Positions 15,166 through 23,597 of a stretch of DNA of 33,223 bases are shown here, piece after piece. Within the stretch, counting starts at the first letter, position 1. Each line of letters begins with the position of its first letter. The DNA is taken from NCBI GenBank assembly GCA_012034595.1, contig JAAUPE010000081.1:1-33223 (forward strand). Direction: 5' to 3'. A model generated the notes under the pieces. It was not told the DNA's origin. It saw only the letters and a program-made list of their open reading frames with translations, and did no database searches. This DNA comes from Calothrix sp. CSU_2_0. GTDB lineage: Bacteria; Cyanobacteriota; Cyanobacteriia; Cyanobacteriales; Nostocaceae. Both the position numbers and the translations under genes were made by a program.

Positions 15166-17464
15166 TCCCTGTTTCTATCTCCATAGGTAAAGCAAAATAA
15201 AATGTTGCCCCTCGATTGAGTTCGGCTTCAGCCCAAACTCTTCCACCATGACGGTGGATGATACGCTGAACATTTGCCAAACCTACCCCCGTGCCTTCAA
15301 ACTGGGAGTCACTATGTAAGCGTTGAAATACGCCAAATAGTTTATGAACATACCGCATATCAAATCCAACTCCATTATCTCTGACGTAGAATAATATTTC
15401 TTGGGTGCTAATTGGGAATTGGAGATGGGGCATTAAGGATTTGGGAATTGTGCTTTTTTCTGCTTCTTCCTTTTCTCCATTGCCCGATTCTTCATTAAGC
15501 CGTTTCCCATCTATTGTCCATTGTTCATTGTCTATCACTCCAATACTTATCTCTGCCACTGGACAAGATTTTGTATATTTAATTGCGTTGTCTAGCAGGT
15601 TTAGCCAGACTAAACGTAGCATTGCGGGGTCACCTAAAACTGTAGGTAATGGTTGAATGTACCAGTTAATTTGACGATTTTTGCAATCGACTGCTAAGTT
15701 TTGTTTTGTTTCTTCAACAAGTCGGTTCATGTCTAATTTGGTAAAACGCAATTCGGCACGTCCCATGCGCGAGAATGCGAGTAAATCGTCGATTAAATTG
15801 CCTGCTTGTTTGCTCGATTCAACAATAGTATTCAGGTAGCGCTGGCTGGTTGAGTCGATTTCGGCTGTACTCAAGCGTTTTTGCAGTAAGTCGATGAATC
15901 CAGCGATATGACGTAAAGGTGCGCGTAAATCGTGGGATACAGAATAGGAAAATGATTCTAACTCTTTATTTGCCCCTTCGAGTTGGGCTGTGCGTTGTTT
16001 AATTCGTTCTTCGAGGGTGGTATTAAATTTGCGAATTTCGGCTTCTGCGTGTTTTCTGTCGGTAATATCGTGGGCAACTGCATAAAGTAAACCTTCTTCA
16101 ACAACGGGATAAGTATTCCACAGCAACCATTTGTAATTACCGTCTTTACACAGGTAACGGTTTTCAAAGTTAGCGGTAGCAATGCCATTTGTGAGCTTTG
16201 CGGCTTCCGAGAGGGTTCGCTCGCGGTCATCGACATGGATAAAATCTAAATATGGTCGCGATCGCATTTCTTCTGGGGTATAACCCAAAATTCGTTCGCA
16301 GCTGGAATTAATCCGCTTAATATAACCGTCAAAGCCAACAATAGTCAGAATATCTAAAGAAGTATTAAAGAACCTGTCGCGTTCGGCTTCAGCGCGTTTT
16401 CTGGCAGTAATATCTAAAATAAATGCAACTGCTGATTCGTTTGGTTCTTGAATTGTGGCGTAACCTATTAATACGGAAACACGAGAACCGTTTTTACAAA
16501 TATATTCTTTTTCGTAGGGAGTACAAGCTCCTTTTTCCTTAGCTTCAGCGATACCCACATCATCCAAGTGTAGATATTCGGCTGGTGTCATTTCAATCCA
16601 ACGAATATTTCCAGCTTCTAAATCTTCACGGGTATAACCAACTAAATTCAAAAATGCATCGTTAGCTTTGTAAACCCCCCCGGCAAAATTTGACCAGATC
16701 AAACCAATGACATTCGATTCGGCAAATATTCGCAACTGAGCTTCTGTTTGTAGTAAGGCAATTTCGGCTTGTTTGCGAGCATGAATGTCAATTGTGGCAC
16801 CAACGATGCGAATTGCTTTACCTCCGGCATCGGTAATCACTCGACCTCGTGCGATCGCCCAACACCATTGTGGTGTATCTTGTCCAAAATTTACCCGATG
16901 TTCGACTTCTAACAACCCACCTGTGGAAATTACTTCCTCAAAAGCACGCTGTACTTTAACGCGATCTTCTGGATGGATCATCTGGAGTGATTCTGAAAAC
17001 ACCATTGTCGGTGGTGATTCAAAATCTATTTCGGCATTAATAAACTTAATTTGATTGTTACTTAAATTTAGCTCCCAAAGATAAGTATTGGTTGCTTCCA
17101 ATGCTGTGCGGAGAATAGTTTGAGTTTCCCGTAATGTTATCTCTACAAAGGTTTCATGATTAGTATTAGCTGCCATACTAGTTACTCGCAGCAATTCTTC
17201 TTCGCTAGATTTTGAGTTGGATTTTTTGGTTTTAACAACTAGACTTAACGAAACTATCGCCAGAATAAATGATGTGACTGTGTTGAGTTTCGCGATCGTA
17301 AAATCAGAAAACACCGTTTGCAATTCCGGAATATCAGATACTGAGTCTAACAAAATTAAAAAACAGATTGCGATCGCTTCAGCAATATTTCCTGGAAAAA
17401 TCGCAGTCGCGACTCTTTCTTGGACTATCGCCATATTACTAGCAAATTTAGAAACTATTTTCAT
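15155..17464 (-). CDS. Multi-PAS membrane histidine kinase with an in-frame repeat insertion
   Basis: The 769-residue protein has two N-terminal membrane helices (about 27-43 and 60-78) and three PAS/PAC units (about 118-235, 240-355 and 365-480; each ends in an xDITxRKxAE-like motif). A coiled coil follows, then the phytochrome-type HisKA box with His511 in [12 protein letters not shown] and an ATPase domain ([32 protein letters not shown]). It senses an unknown cue and should phosphorylate the neighbouring Rcp1-like regulator, whose gene overlaps its end. Residues of about 645-687 (15404-15532), between the N-box and the G1 box, are low-complexity and read like intergenic repeat DNA ([15 protein letters not shown], then [13 protein letters not shown]). 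They are absent from the compact domain expected. The frame is open, so the protein may still be active. Confidence 0.9.
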   Translation of the reverse strand: MKIVSKFASNMAIVQERVATAIFPGNIAEAIAICFLILLDSVSDIPELQTVFSDFTIAKLNTVTSFILAIVSLSLVVKTKKSNSKSSEEELLRVTSMAANTNHETFVEITLRETQTILRTALEATNTYLWELNLSNNQIKFINAEIDFESPPTMVFSESLQMIHPEDRVKVQRAFEEVISTGGLLEVEHRVNFGQDTPQWCWAIARGRVITDAGGKAIRIVGATIDIHARKQAEIALLQTEAQLRIFAESNVIGLIWSNFAGGVYKANDAFLNLVGYTREDLEAGNIRWIEMTPAEYLHLDDVGIAEAKEKGACTPYEKEYICKNGSRVSVLIGYATIQEPNESAVAFILDITARKRAEAERDRFFNTSLDILTIVGFDGYIKRINSSCERILGYTPEEMRSRPYLDFIHVDDRERTLSEAAKLTNGIATANFENRYLCKDGNYKWLLWNTYPVVEEGLLYAVAHDITDRKHAEAEIRKFNTTLEERIKQRTAQLEGANKELESFSYSVSHDLRAPLRHIAGFIDLLQKRLSTAEIDSTSQRYLNTIVESSKQAGNLIDDLLAFSRMGRAELRFTKLDMNRLVEETKQNLAVDCKNRQINWYIQPLPTVLGDPAMLRLVWLNLLDNAIKYTKSCPVAEISIGVIDNEQWTIDGKRLNEESGNGEKEEAEKSTIPKSLMPHLQFPISTQEILFYVRDNGVGFDMRYVHKLFGVFQRLHSDSQFEGTGVGLANVQRIIHRHGGRVWAEAELNRGATFYFALPMEIETGSGE
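15404..15532. repeat. Intergenic-type repeat DNA inside the kinase coding region
   Basis: Read on the minus strand, the segment begins GACAATGAACAATGGACAAT and ends with CAATTCCCAAATCC, CCCCATCTCC and CAATTCCCAATTAG. These are the same ACAATGG and CCCAATT short-repeat styles that fill spacers elsewhere (for example 9502-9560). Its length of 129 bases is a multiple of three, which keeps the kinase frame open. Confidence 0.6.
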
Positions 17465-17931
17465 TAATTTAAATCAATTTATCATAACCATAGATTTATC
17501 AAATAAGTTATACCAACATGAGTATTTAAATGATGTTTTTAATGCTAGCTTTATTATTCTATAAACTCCTAAACTATCTACTATCTACCTTAAGACTGTT
17601 TAGCCTGTTTCGTGATGTACCCACAGATAGATGCGTAAAATTACTTAATTTTTATGTTGCTAAAAAGTAATTCACAATCAATTCGTGAGAATATCCGATG
17701 GTTGGTAAGCTCGCAATTAATTAAAGAAGAATACGGTTAAGTTAAGTATTTTTCGTCATCATATTGGGTATTTAGAGACGTTGCAGTGCCACGTCTCTAC
17801 TGGGTTCAAATCTGAATCGATTTGTCTTATTTGTCTTATGTGAAGCGTGTTGAATTAAAAAATGCTAAATTTTTGCTCTATTGGGGGAATTGAATTTATT
17901 TATACTCGTGCCGAGAACAAAGGAATAGAAT
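17465..17931. other. Spacer between phosphorelay operon and EcsC-family gene
   Basis: This 467-base gap is AT-rich. It holds a GAGACG-type hairpin at 17773-17799. The kinase promoter should lie in the 17465-17600 part (minus strand), but no confident boxes were found. No gene was seen. Confidence 0.55.
17773..17799. repeat. TAGAGACGT palindromic element
   Basis: TAGAGACGTTGC and GCCACGTCTCTA form a near-perfect stem around a short loop. It is the same family as 10561-10585 and 20581-20604. Confidence 0.7.
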
Positions 17932-19011
17932 TTAAATTTTAGATGGGATAGCGGAGCGGCATTTTTGATGCATCGCATCAATTACCTGTTGTTCTTGGGG
18001 AGTGATTTCCCCATTTAGTTCGGCAATCCGACGACATTGTGCCAATAGGGGAATAGCATAATCGCGATCGAGTTGGTTGAGCAATTCGGCTATTGCTTGG
18101 GGAGAATTGATGTTGTTGCTAACATCATCCAAAGACAGCGAATCGATTTCTAAAGCTTGTAATTCCGGTAAAATTTCCTGCCAATTTTTATCAGGATTAC
18201 CGCTAATCACCATGTAAACAAGGATTTTATCCATGATTGCTTTTTGAGCGATCGCATTTTTGAGATAATCCTCGCTTTCCTGTTTCAACGTCGATAAAGT
18301 CGCATCGGAACTCAACGTAGTCGATTCATCCAACTTCGCTTCATAAAACCGACAAGCAGCATAACCTAATGAATAAATCATTGTCGCATTAGAACTAGCA
18401 CCAATTACCGCACCAGCAAATGGGACATTTCGCAACAAACCCAAACCCGCAGCTTTGAGTAATCTACCACCACCCAAAGCCAAACCAAAAATAGCTAAAA
18501 CTTCACCTTTACGGGCAGGTTCCTTTAAATCTAAACCGTAAACAGCAGCAATCTGGTATACCATTTCCGATTGTAATTCAGTCGTTGCCGCTAAATCAAT
18601 CGCCAACAAAGCCGCAGCAAAACCAGGGATGACACTAGTAGCTAAACCAATTCCACCAGCTTTGGTAGCTTTTTCGACCATAATTCGGTGGGCAATTTGT
18701 TGTGGAGATTCATTTGGATAAGTTTGCTGAAGCTTTTTGACTTGTGTTTCAGCTTTTTCTAAATCAACAGTACTTGCAGCACCAACCAACCAATTAAGAT
18801 TTAAAACTCCAGCTAATTTACGAATCAACCAATTATTACCCAAATGGGTTGTCACCTGTCCAGCAACATGGGTTGACTGCTCAAATAATTTGCGTGTTTG
18901 TTGGACTGCGACTTCTCCAACCCGACCAAATTTCTTGGTTAAAGATATCAATAATGACTCTTGGTTTTTTGCAGAGGAGTTAATCGAATCGGGACGGGAT
19001 TTTTCTACCAT
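17932..19011 (-). CDS. EcsC-family protein with TerB-like C-terminus
   Basis: The 359-residue product carries an EcsC-type core: KAGGIGLATSVIPGFAAALLAIDLA (about 117-140), then QSEMVYQIAAVYGLDL and an Ala/Gly-rich hydrophobic region LAIFGLALGGGRLLKAAGLG that probably associates with membrane. The C-terminal 60 residues (AQCRRIAELNGEITPQEQQV) resemble the acidic-metal TerB-like module found in stress proteins. EcsC proteins are poorly characterised; a role in membrane or protein-secretion stress is only inferred. The gene is monocistronic and about 170 bases upstream of the hydrolase gene on the same strand. Confidence 0.75.
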   Translation of the reverse strand: MVEKSRPDSINSSAKNQESLLISLTKKFGRVGEVAVQQTRKLFEQSTHVAGQVTTHLGNNWLIRKLAGVLNLNWLVGAASTVDLEKAETQVKKLQQTYPNESPQQIAHRIMVEKATKAGGIGLATSVIPGFAAALLAIDLAATTELQSEMVYQIAAVYGLDLKEPARKGEVLAIFGLALGGGRLLKAAGLGLLRNVPFAGAVIGASSNATMIYSLGYAACRFYEAKLDESTTLSSDATLSTLKQESEDYLKNAIAQKAIMDKILVYMVISGNPDKNWQEILPELQALEIDSLSLDDVSNNINSPQAIAELLNQLDRDYAIPLLAQCRRIAELNGEITPQEQQVIDAMHQKCRSAIPSKI

Positions 19012-19181
19012 GACTTGAGATATTGTACATAAATGTCGCTAATTATTCTTTTAACGAAAATCCTTGGTAAACTGCATCTTTCTTCAAGCTTAAATAGACA
19101 ACCAAAAGGGGTGGATTTAAGGTTAAATATTCTGTGCTATAAGCTACAAATTATATGTGCTTACCCTACTTTCTACTAGTT

Positions 19182-19985
19182 TCACTCAATAAAGTTAGTT
19201 GATTTTAAAATATTGTAGAGATTTATTTCTGCTTCCAACAAACAAGCATGTCCGCTATTTGGTAAATTTACAATATTAGAATTAGGAAAAAGATTATTTA
19301 GCCTTTGTGCTTCTTCTTGTGAAGGTAAAAGTCGGTCTTCCAAACTCGCTAATATTAATGTTGGTTGTGTAAGTTGAGACAGCTTTGCTTCATCGATTTC
19401 AAATTGTCTTAATAAAGAGATTCGCCAAATAATGGTTTCCCTGGGAACAGAACCAACAGTTTCTAAAAGTTCCTGCCGATCGCTTTGTGTAATTCGCGTC
19501 AATGCAGCCAAGAATGGCAATAGTCCCACCGAACTGACATGATACACCCATTCTGGCACTAAATTCATTAATGGCGATGCCCAAACATACCAAGAACGTA
19601 ATTTAAAGCTAGACGCAGGATTAATCAAAATAATGCGTTTAAATAGGTGTGGTGCTGCGATCGCGACTTTCTGAGCTAAACAACCGCCAAAAGACTCCCC
19701 ACATAGGTAAACTGGACGTTGTAAATTTCTTTTTAACTCAGCGTGAACTAAATCGATCACATTGTTACTTAAATCTTCCCAACTAGTTAAATCATTCCGT
19801 GGTATAGCCAAACAGCGCACATCAAAACCAACTTCCAATCCTGAAGTTTGCGATCGCAACAGTTGACCTGTACCATCCATCCCAGGTAAATATACAAACA
19901 AGGGATACTCTGGCTTCAGTTTTTTCGGACTCAAAAAGCAAGGCTTTAATTCAACTTTTGGGACATTCATTAGTAAAAGGGTCAT
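19182..19985 (-). CDS. Alpha/beta hydrolase, phytyl-ester-synthase-like hydrolase domain
   Basis: A 267-residue alpha/beta hydrolase. The oxyanion region is VYLPGMDGTGQLLRSQ (about 31-46), the nucleophile Ser98 sits in GESFGG, the acid is probably Asp217 (SLEDRLLPS) and the base His246 (NSGHACLLE). The LPGMDGTG start and the PRNDLTSWEDL segment resemble the hydrolase half of plant phytyl ester synthases and their cyanobacterial relatives. A lipid or pigment ester substrate is therefore plausible but unproven. No signal peptide is present. Met6 is an alternative start. The gene shares its strand with the EcsC-family gene downstream, with no sign of tight coupling. Confidence 0.83.
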   Translation of the reverse strand: MTLLLMNVPKVELKPCFLSPKKLKPEYPLFVYLPGMDGTGQLLRSQTSGLEVGFDVRCLAIPRNDLTSWEDLSNNVIDLVHAELKRNLQRPVYLCGESFGGCLAQKVAIAAPHLFKRIILINPASSFKLRSWYVWASPLMNLVPEWVYHVSSVGLLPFLAALTRITQSDRQELLETVGSVPRETIIWRISLLRQFEIDEAKLSQLTQPTLILASLEDRLLPSQEEAQRLNNLFPNSNIVNLPNSGHACLLEAEINLYNILKSTNFIE

Positions 19986-20498
19986 TTTTAATCAATTATT
20001 TATGATTCACCAAAGACTATCACCGCTATAGGCTACAGCTAAGTAGGTATGTAGAATTATTTTTATAAGTTGACCAAAATAGCAAGTATTATCGGGTAGG
20101 CATCTTCGCCCACCTTATCTTAATATTTAATGACATCTAGAATGATATCTATTTACTTAGAAACGATTGATAAAGCCAATATTAAGCTCAATAGTTCCGG
20201 TAGAAACTCAGTTTCTCAGCAAACAAGTAGAATTGCGCTAGATGCCAAAGTCAAAGAAACACGGTTTTTTTGGTCTGAAGCTTTAATCTTAAGCTTTACT
20301 CCATAAATAACCTCGTAGCAGCCATTAAATAACATAATAAGAAGAATCTGCCCTATGTTTTGTATCTGGGGTAGGAAATCGAAGATGAAGATAAACACTA
20401 ATAAAAACAAAAAGTCGGCATTTTCAATCCAATCATATTGCTTTGCCACAAATGCAGTGCAACGAGTCAAATTGAAAAAATAACGCGACAGATGGGTT

Positions 20499-20533
20499 TG
20501 TAGGGGTACAGCGCAATGCACTTTACCCCTACA
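20499..20533. repeat. TGTAGGGGTA palindromic element
   Basis: TGTAGGGGTA (20499-20508) and TACCCCTACA (20524-20533) are exact complements around a 15-base loop containing GCGCAATGCA. This resembles a common dispersed cyanobacterial spacer element. Confidence 0.75.
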
Positions 20534-20580
20534 GATTGTCTATAACAGTCCTAAATCAGTCGTGAAAATTTTGGACTCCG

Positions 20581-20604
20581 TGAGACGCGATACATCGCGT
20601 CTCA
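20581..20604. repeat. TGAGACGCGAT palindromic element
   Basis: TGAGACGCGAT (20581-20591) and ATCGCGTCTCA (20594-20604) are perfect complements with a two-base centre. It is related to the GAGACG hairpins at 10561 and 17773. Confidence 0.8.
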
Positions 20605-21175
20605 ACATTTTTCATTTTTTTACAAATCATTTAGGATTGCCATATGTGTGGCAATGATTTCTTGAATTGGTTTAACTACCAAACTCAAGTAAACCCTTGC
20701 CAGGTATGAATTATCAATATAAATTTTCACGAATAATTACTACTTTTCTTGGATAAATTTTTACATTTATTCACTGCCAATTAGATAGTCTTGAGGTAGA
20801 AACATGTGATGAATTAAAAATTTCCAATATCGAATAGCGATAAAAATGACCTTTTACTCGCAAAAATCGCATAATTTTCCTTAATTAAGCTTTTTACTGC
20901 TAATCTCTCGAACGAGAAAATTGTATTTATAGCCACAATAAATAAAAAAATAGATTTTATATAAGCTAACTTGATGCTTGATATTACAATTTTTGTCAAA
21001 GTTAACCAAAATTTTACTTATTACAAAACAAGCTCATACAAAATAAATTTGCTAATATTAAAATGTTACTTGAAAAATCTGATAAACATTATATGATTAC
21101 AAGGTTTTAAGTAAAAACTAAAGCCAAAAAACTAAAAATAAAAAAAGTTATAAATCAAGTTGTTTTTTATTCTGC

Positions 21176-22801
21176 ATGGATAAAGTGGATATAAAAGGAA
21201 AAAAATTTGCGCTGACAACACCGCTGTATTATGTAAACGATTTGCCGCATATCGGCAGTGCTTACACCACAATAGCAGCAGATACTGTAGCCAGATTTCA
21301 AAGATTACTAGGTAATTCAGTCCTGCTGGTGACTGGAACCGACGAACATGGTCAAAAAATTCAACGGAGCGCAGAAGCTAAAGGCTTGAATCCGCAAGAG
21401 TTCTGCGATGAAATGGTTCCAAATTTTATCTCCCTGTGGGAATTGCTCAATATCCAATACGATCGCTTCAGTCGGACATCAGCACCGAATAATAGTGCGA
21501 TCGTCAAAGAGTTTTTCCAACGTGTTTGGGAAAAAGACGATATTTATTTAGGACAGCAAAAAGGCTGGTATTGCGTTTCTTGCGAAGAATTTAAAGACGA
21601 ACGCGAATTATTAGCAGGAAACCACTGTCCCATCCACACAAACAAGCCAGTCGAATGGCGAGATGAAGAGAACTACTTCTTTCGCTTATCTAAATACCAA
21701 GATAGATTGCTAAAACTCTATCACGAACAACCCGATTTTATTCAACCAGAAAGTCGTCGTAACGAAGTCTTAAATTTTGTCAACCAAGGTTTACAAGACT
21801 TTTCGATTTCACGGGTAAATTTAGATTGGGGTTTCCCAGTTCCCGAAAATCCCAAACATACACTTTATGTGTGGTTTGATGCGCTTTTAGGCTACATATC
21901 AGCATTACTTGAACCCGACGACAAACCAACATTAGCAGCCGCATTAAATGATTGGTTCCCATTTAATCTACATCTAATTGGGAAAGATATTTTGCGGTTT
22001 CATGCAGTGTATTTACCTGCCATGTTAATGTCAGCCGAACTGTCATTACCAAATAAAGTCTTTGCACATGGTTTTTTGACCAAAGATGGGCGAAAAATGG
22101 GGAAAACAACAGGTAATACCATAGATCCCATAGCCTTGGTTAATACCTACGGTACAGATGCAGTTCGTTATTACTTTCTTAAGGAAATCGAATTTGGCAA
22201 AGATGGCGACTTTAATGAAGTTAGATTCATCGATGTGTTAAATGCAGATTTAGCGAACGATTTAGGAAATTTGCTTAATCGCATTTTAGGCATGGTGAAG
22301 AAATATTGCGATGGCAATATTCCATCTGTTACAAACGAAAATATCCCTGCTGAAAATCCCTTAAAAGCTATTGGTTTACATCTGGGAGAACAGGTTAAAA
22401 ATGCTTACGAAGCGCTGGCTTTTAACCAAGCTTGCACCTTAGTTCTTTCACTCGTACAAGCTAGCAATAAGTTCATCGATGACCAAGCACCTTGGTCATT
22501 GTATAAACAAGGACAACAAGCAGCAGTGGAGAAAGTACTGTATGCTGTTCTGGAGTCAGTTAGGCTAGCTACTTATCTTTTATCTCCGGTAATTCCTAGT
22601 ATCAGTACCGCCGCTTATCAGCAGCTCGGTTTTGAGATTGATTTTAACAACCAAATCAATGCAGCAATTCCCTCCGGGATAGCTTCGTTTAACGCAGCAC
22701 CTTATCAAACCCATTCACAATGGGGATTGTTAAATTGCGAACAAAAGCTGGGTATAGCCCAACCAATTTTTAGACGCATTGAACCAGATAAAAACGATTA
22801 A
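21176..22801 (+). CDS. metG: Methionyl-tRNA synthetase
   Basis: Charges tRNA-Met in the cytosol. The 541-residue class I synthetase has the HIGH motif as HIGSAY (25-30) and GTDEHGQKIQ at the active site. A one-knuckle zinc insert carries Cys133 and Cys136 (CVSCEEF) and NHCPIH. The second signature KMSKS appears as KMGKT (307-311), followed by GNTIDP. There is no C-terminal tRNA-binding EMAP domain, as is usual for the shorter cyanobacterial enzymes. It is followed by a hairpin (22829-22853) and then the labA-like gene. Confidence 0.96.
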   Translation: MDKVDIKGKKFALTTPLYYVNDLPHIGSAYTTIAADTVARFQRLLGNSVLLVTGTDEHGQKIQRSAEAKGLNPQEFCDEMVPNFISLWELLNIQYDRFSRTSAPNNSAIVKEFFQRVWEKDDIYLGQQKGWYCVSCEEFKDERELLAGNHCPIHTNKPVEWRDEENYFFRLSKYQDRLLKLYHEQPDFIQPESRRNEVLNFVNQGLQDFSISRVNLDWGFPVPENPKHTLYVWFDALLGYISALLEPDDKPTLAAALNDWFPFNLHLIGKDILRFHAVYLPAMLMSAELSLPNKVFAHGFLTKDGRKMGKTTGNTIDPIALVNTYGTDAVRYYFLKEIEFGKDGDFNEVRFIDVLNADLANDLGNLLNRILGMVKKYCDGNIPSVTNENIPAENPLKAIGLHLGEQVKNAYEALAFNQACTLVLSLVQASNKFIDDQAPWSLYKQGQQAAVEKVLYAVLESVRLATYLLSPVIPSISTAAYQQLGFEIDFNNQINAAIPSGIASFNAAPYQTHSQWGLLNCEQKLGIAQPIFRRIEPDKND

Positions 22802-22828
22802 TGTTTAATTTCTGTTTCTGACAATTTA

Positions 22829-22853
22829 TCAGGGCTAGGTTAAATAGCCCTGA
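22829..22853 (+). terminator. Hairpin after metG
   Basis: TCAGGGCTA (22829-22837) pairs perfectly with TAGCCCTGA (22845-22853) around a seven-base loop, about 28 bases after the metG stop. No T-run follows, so termination is likely but not certain. Confidence 0.6.
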
Positions 22854-22931
22854 AACCTTATCATAAGTCTCGCTCAAATAAGTGTAAACTTCAAAATTTA
22901 GTATCCTTTATTACTTTGATAAAAAAGAGGT

Positions 22932-23570
22932 ATGACAACAATGTTGAATAATTTAGAAACCGATTCGATATTCACGCCGGAACAGGTTTTAGAAAATCGA
23001 GGTAGAGTAGCCATATTTATCGATGGCTCAAATTTATTTTATGCGGCTTTGCAACTGGGTATAGAAATCGATTACACCAAGTTACTTTGTCGGTTAACTG
23101 GAGGTTCACGGCTTTTGCGTGCCTTTTTTTACACAGGAGTAGATCGAACCAACGAGAAACAGCAAGGATTTTTGCTGTGGATGCGACGTAATGGTTATCG
23201 CGTCATCGCCAAAGACTTGGTGCAGTTACCCGATGGCTCCAAAAAAGCCAACCTGGATGTGGAAATTGCTGTCGATATGATGGCATTAGTTGATTCATAC
23301 GATACCGCAGTTCTCGTCAGTGGGGATGGAGATTTGGCTTATGCGGTCAACTCCGTCAGCTACCGAGGAGTGCGGGTAGAAGTCGTGAGTTTGCGATCGA
23401 TGACCAGTGACAGCTTGATTAACGTGAGCGATCGCTACATCGATTTAGAAGCCATCAAAGAAGACATCCAAAAAACACCACGTCAAAGCTATCCCTATCG
23501 TCCTTTATCTGGAATGGGCTTTCTGGAACAACCTGACATCGAAGGACATCTGGAAGTTCCAGAAGCATGA
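22932..23570 (+). CDS. labA: LabA-like NYN domain protein
   Basis: A 212-residue protein with the NYN (PIN-like) fold. Conserved acidic residues are Asp31 in IFIDGSNLF, Asp109 and Asp115 in LDVEIAVDMM, and Asp132 and Asp134 in SGDGDLAYAV; these are the positions expected to bind metal in a nuclease site. In Synechococcus, LabA acts in circadian output through RpaA; whether members cut RNA is not established. The symbol is at family level, since several LabA paralogues exist in filamentous species. It is followed 27 bases later by lptC on the same strand and probably shares its transcript. Confidence 0.85.
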   Translation: MTTMLNNLETDSIFTPEQVLENRGRVAIFIDGSNLFYAALQLGIEIDYTKLLCRLTGGSRLLRAFFYTGVDRTNEKQQGFLLWMRRNGYRVIAKDLVQLPDGSKKANLDVEIAVDMMALVDSYDTAVLVSGDGDLAYAVNSVSYRGVRVEVVSLRSMTSDSLINVSDRYIDLEAIKEDIQKTPRQSYPYRPLSGMGFLEQPDIEGHLEVPEA

Positions 23571-23597
23571 TTCAAGCAGCAGCAATCGGAGAAGGGG

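Larger units (their letters stand above)
19986..21175. other. Long AT-rich gap upstream of metG
   Basis: About 1.2 kb without a convincing gene. It holds two perfect palindromic elements (20499-20533 and 20581-20604) and a smaller one, ATTGCCA/TGGCAAT (20636-20655). The last 300 bases before metG are strongly A/T-rich. A 101-codon minus-strand frame (20216-20521) starts inside one of the palindromic repeats and is not credible as a gene. No tRNA or riboswitch pattern was recognised. Confidence 0.6.

Noticed and set aside
20216-20521. 101-codon minus-strand frame with a hydrophobic stretch
   Set aside because: Its beginning lies inside the TGTAGGGGTA palindromic repeat, it has no family resemblance, and codon use looks random.
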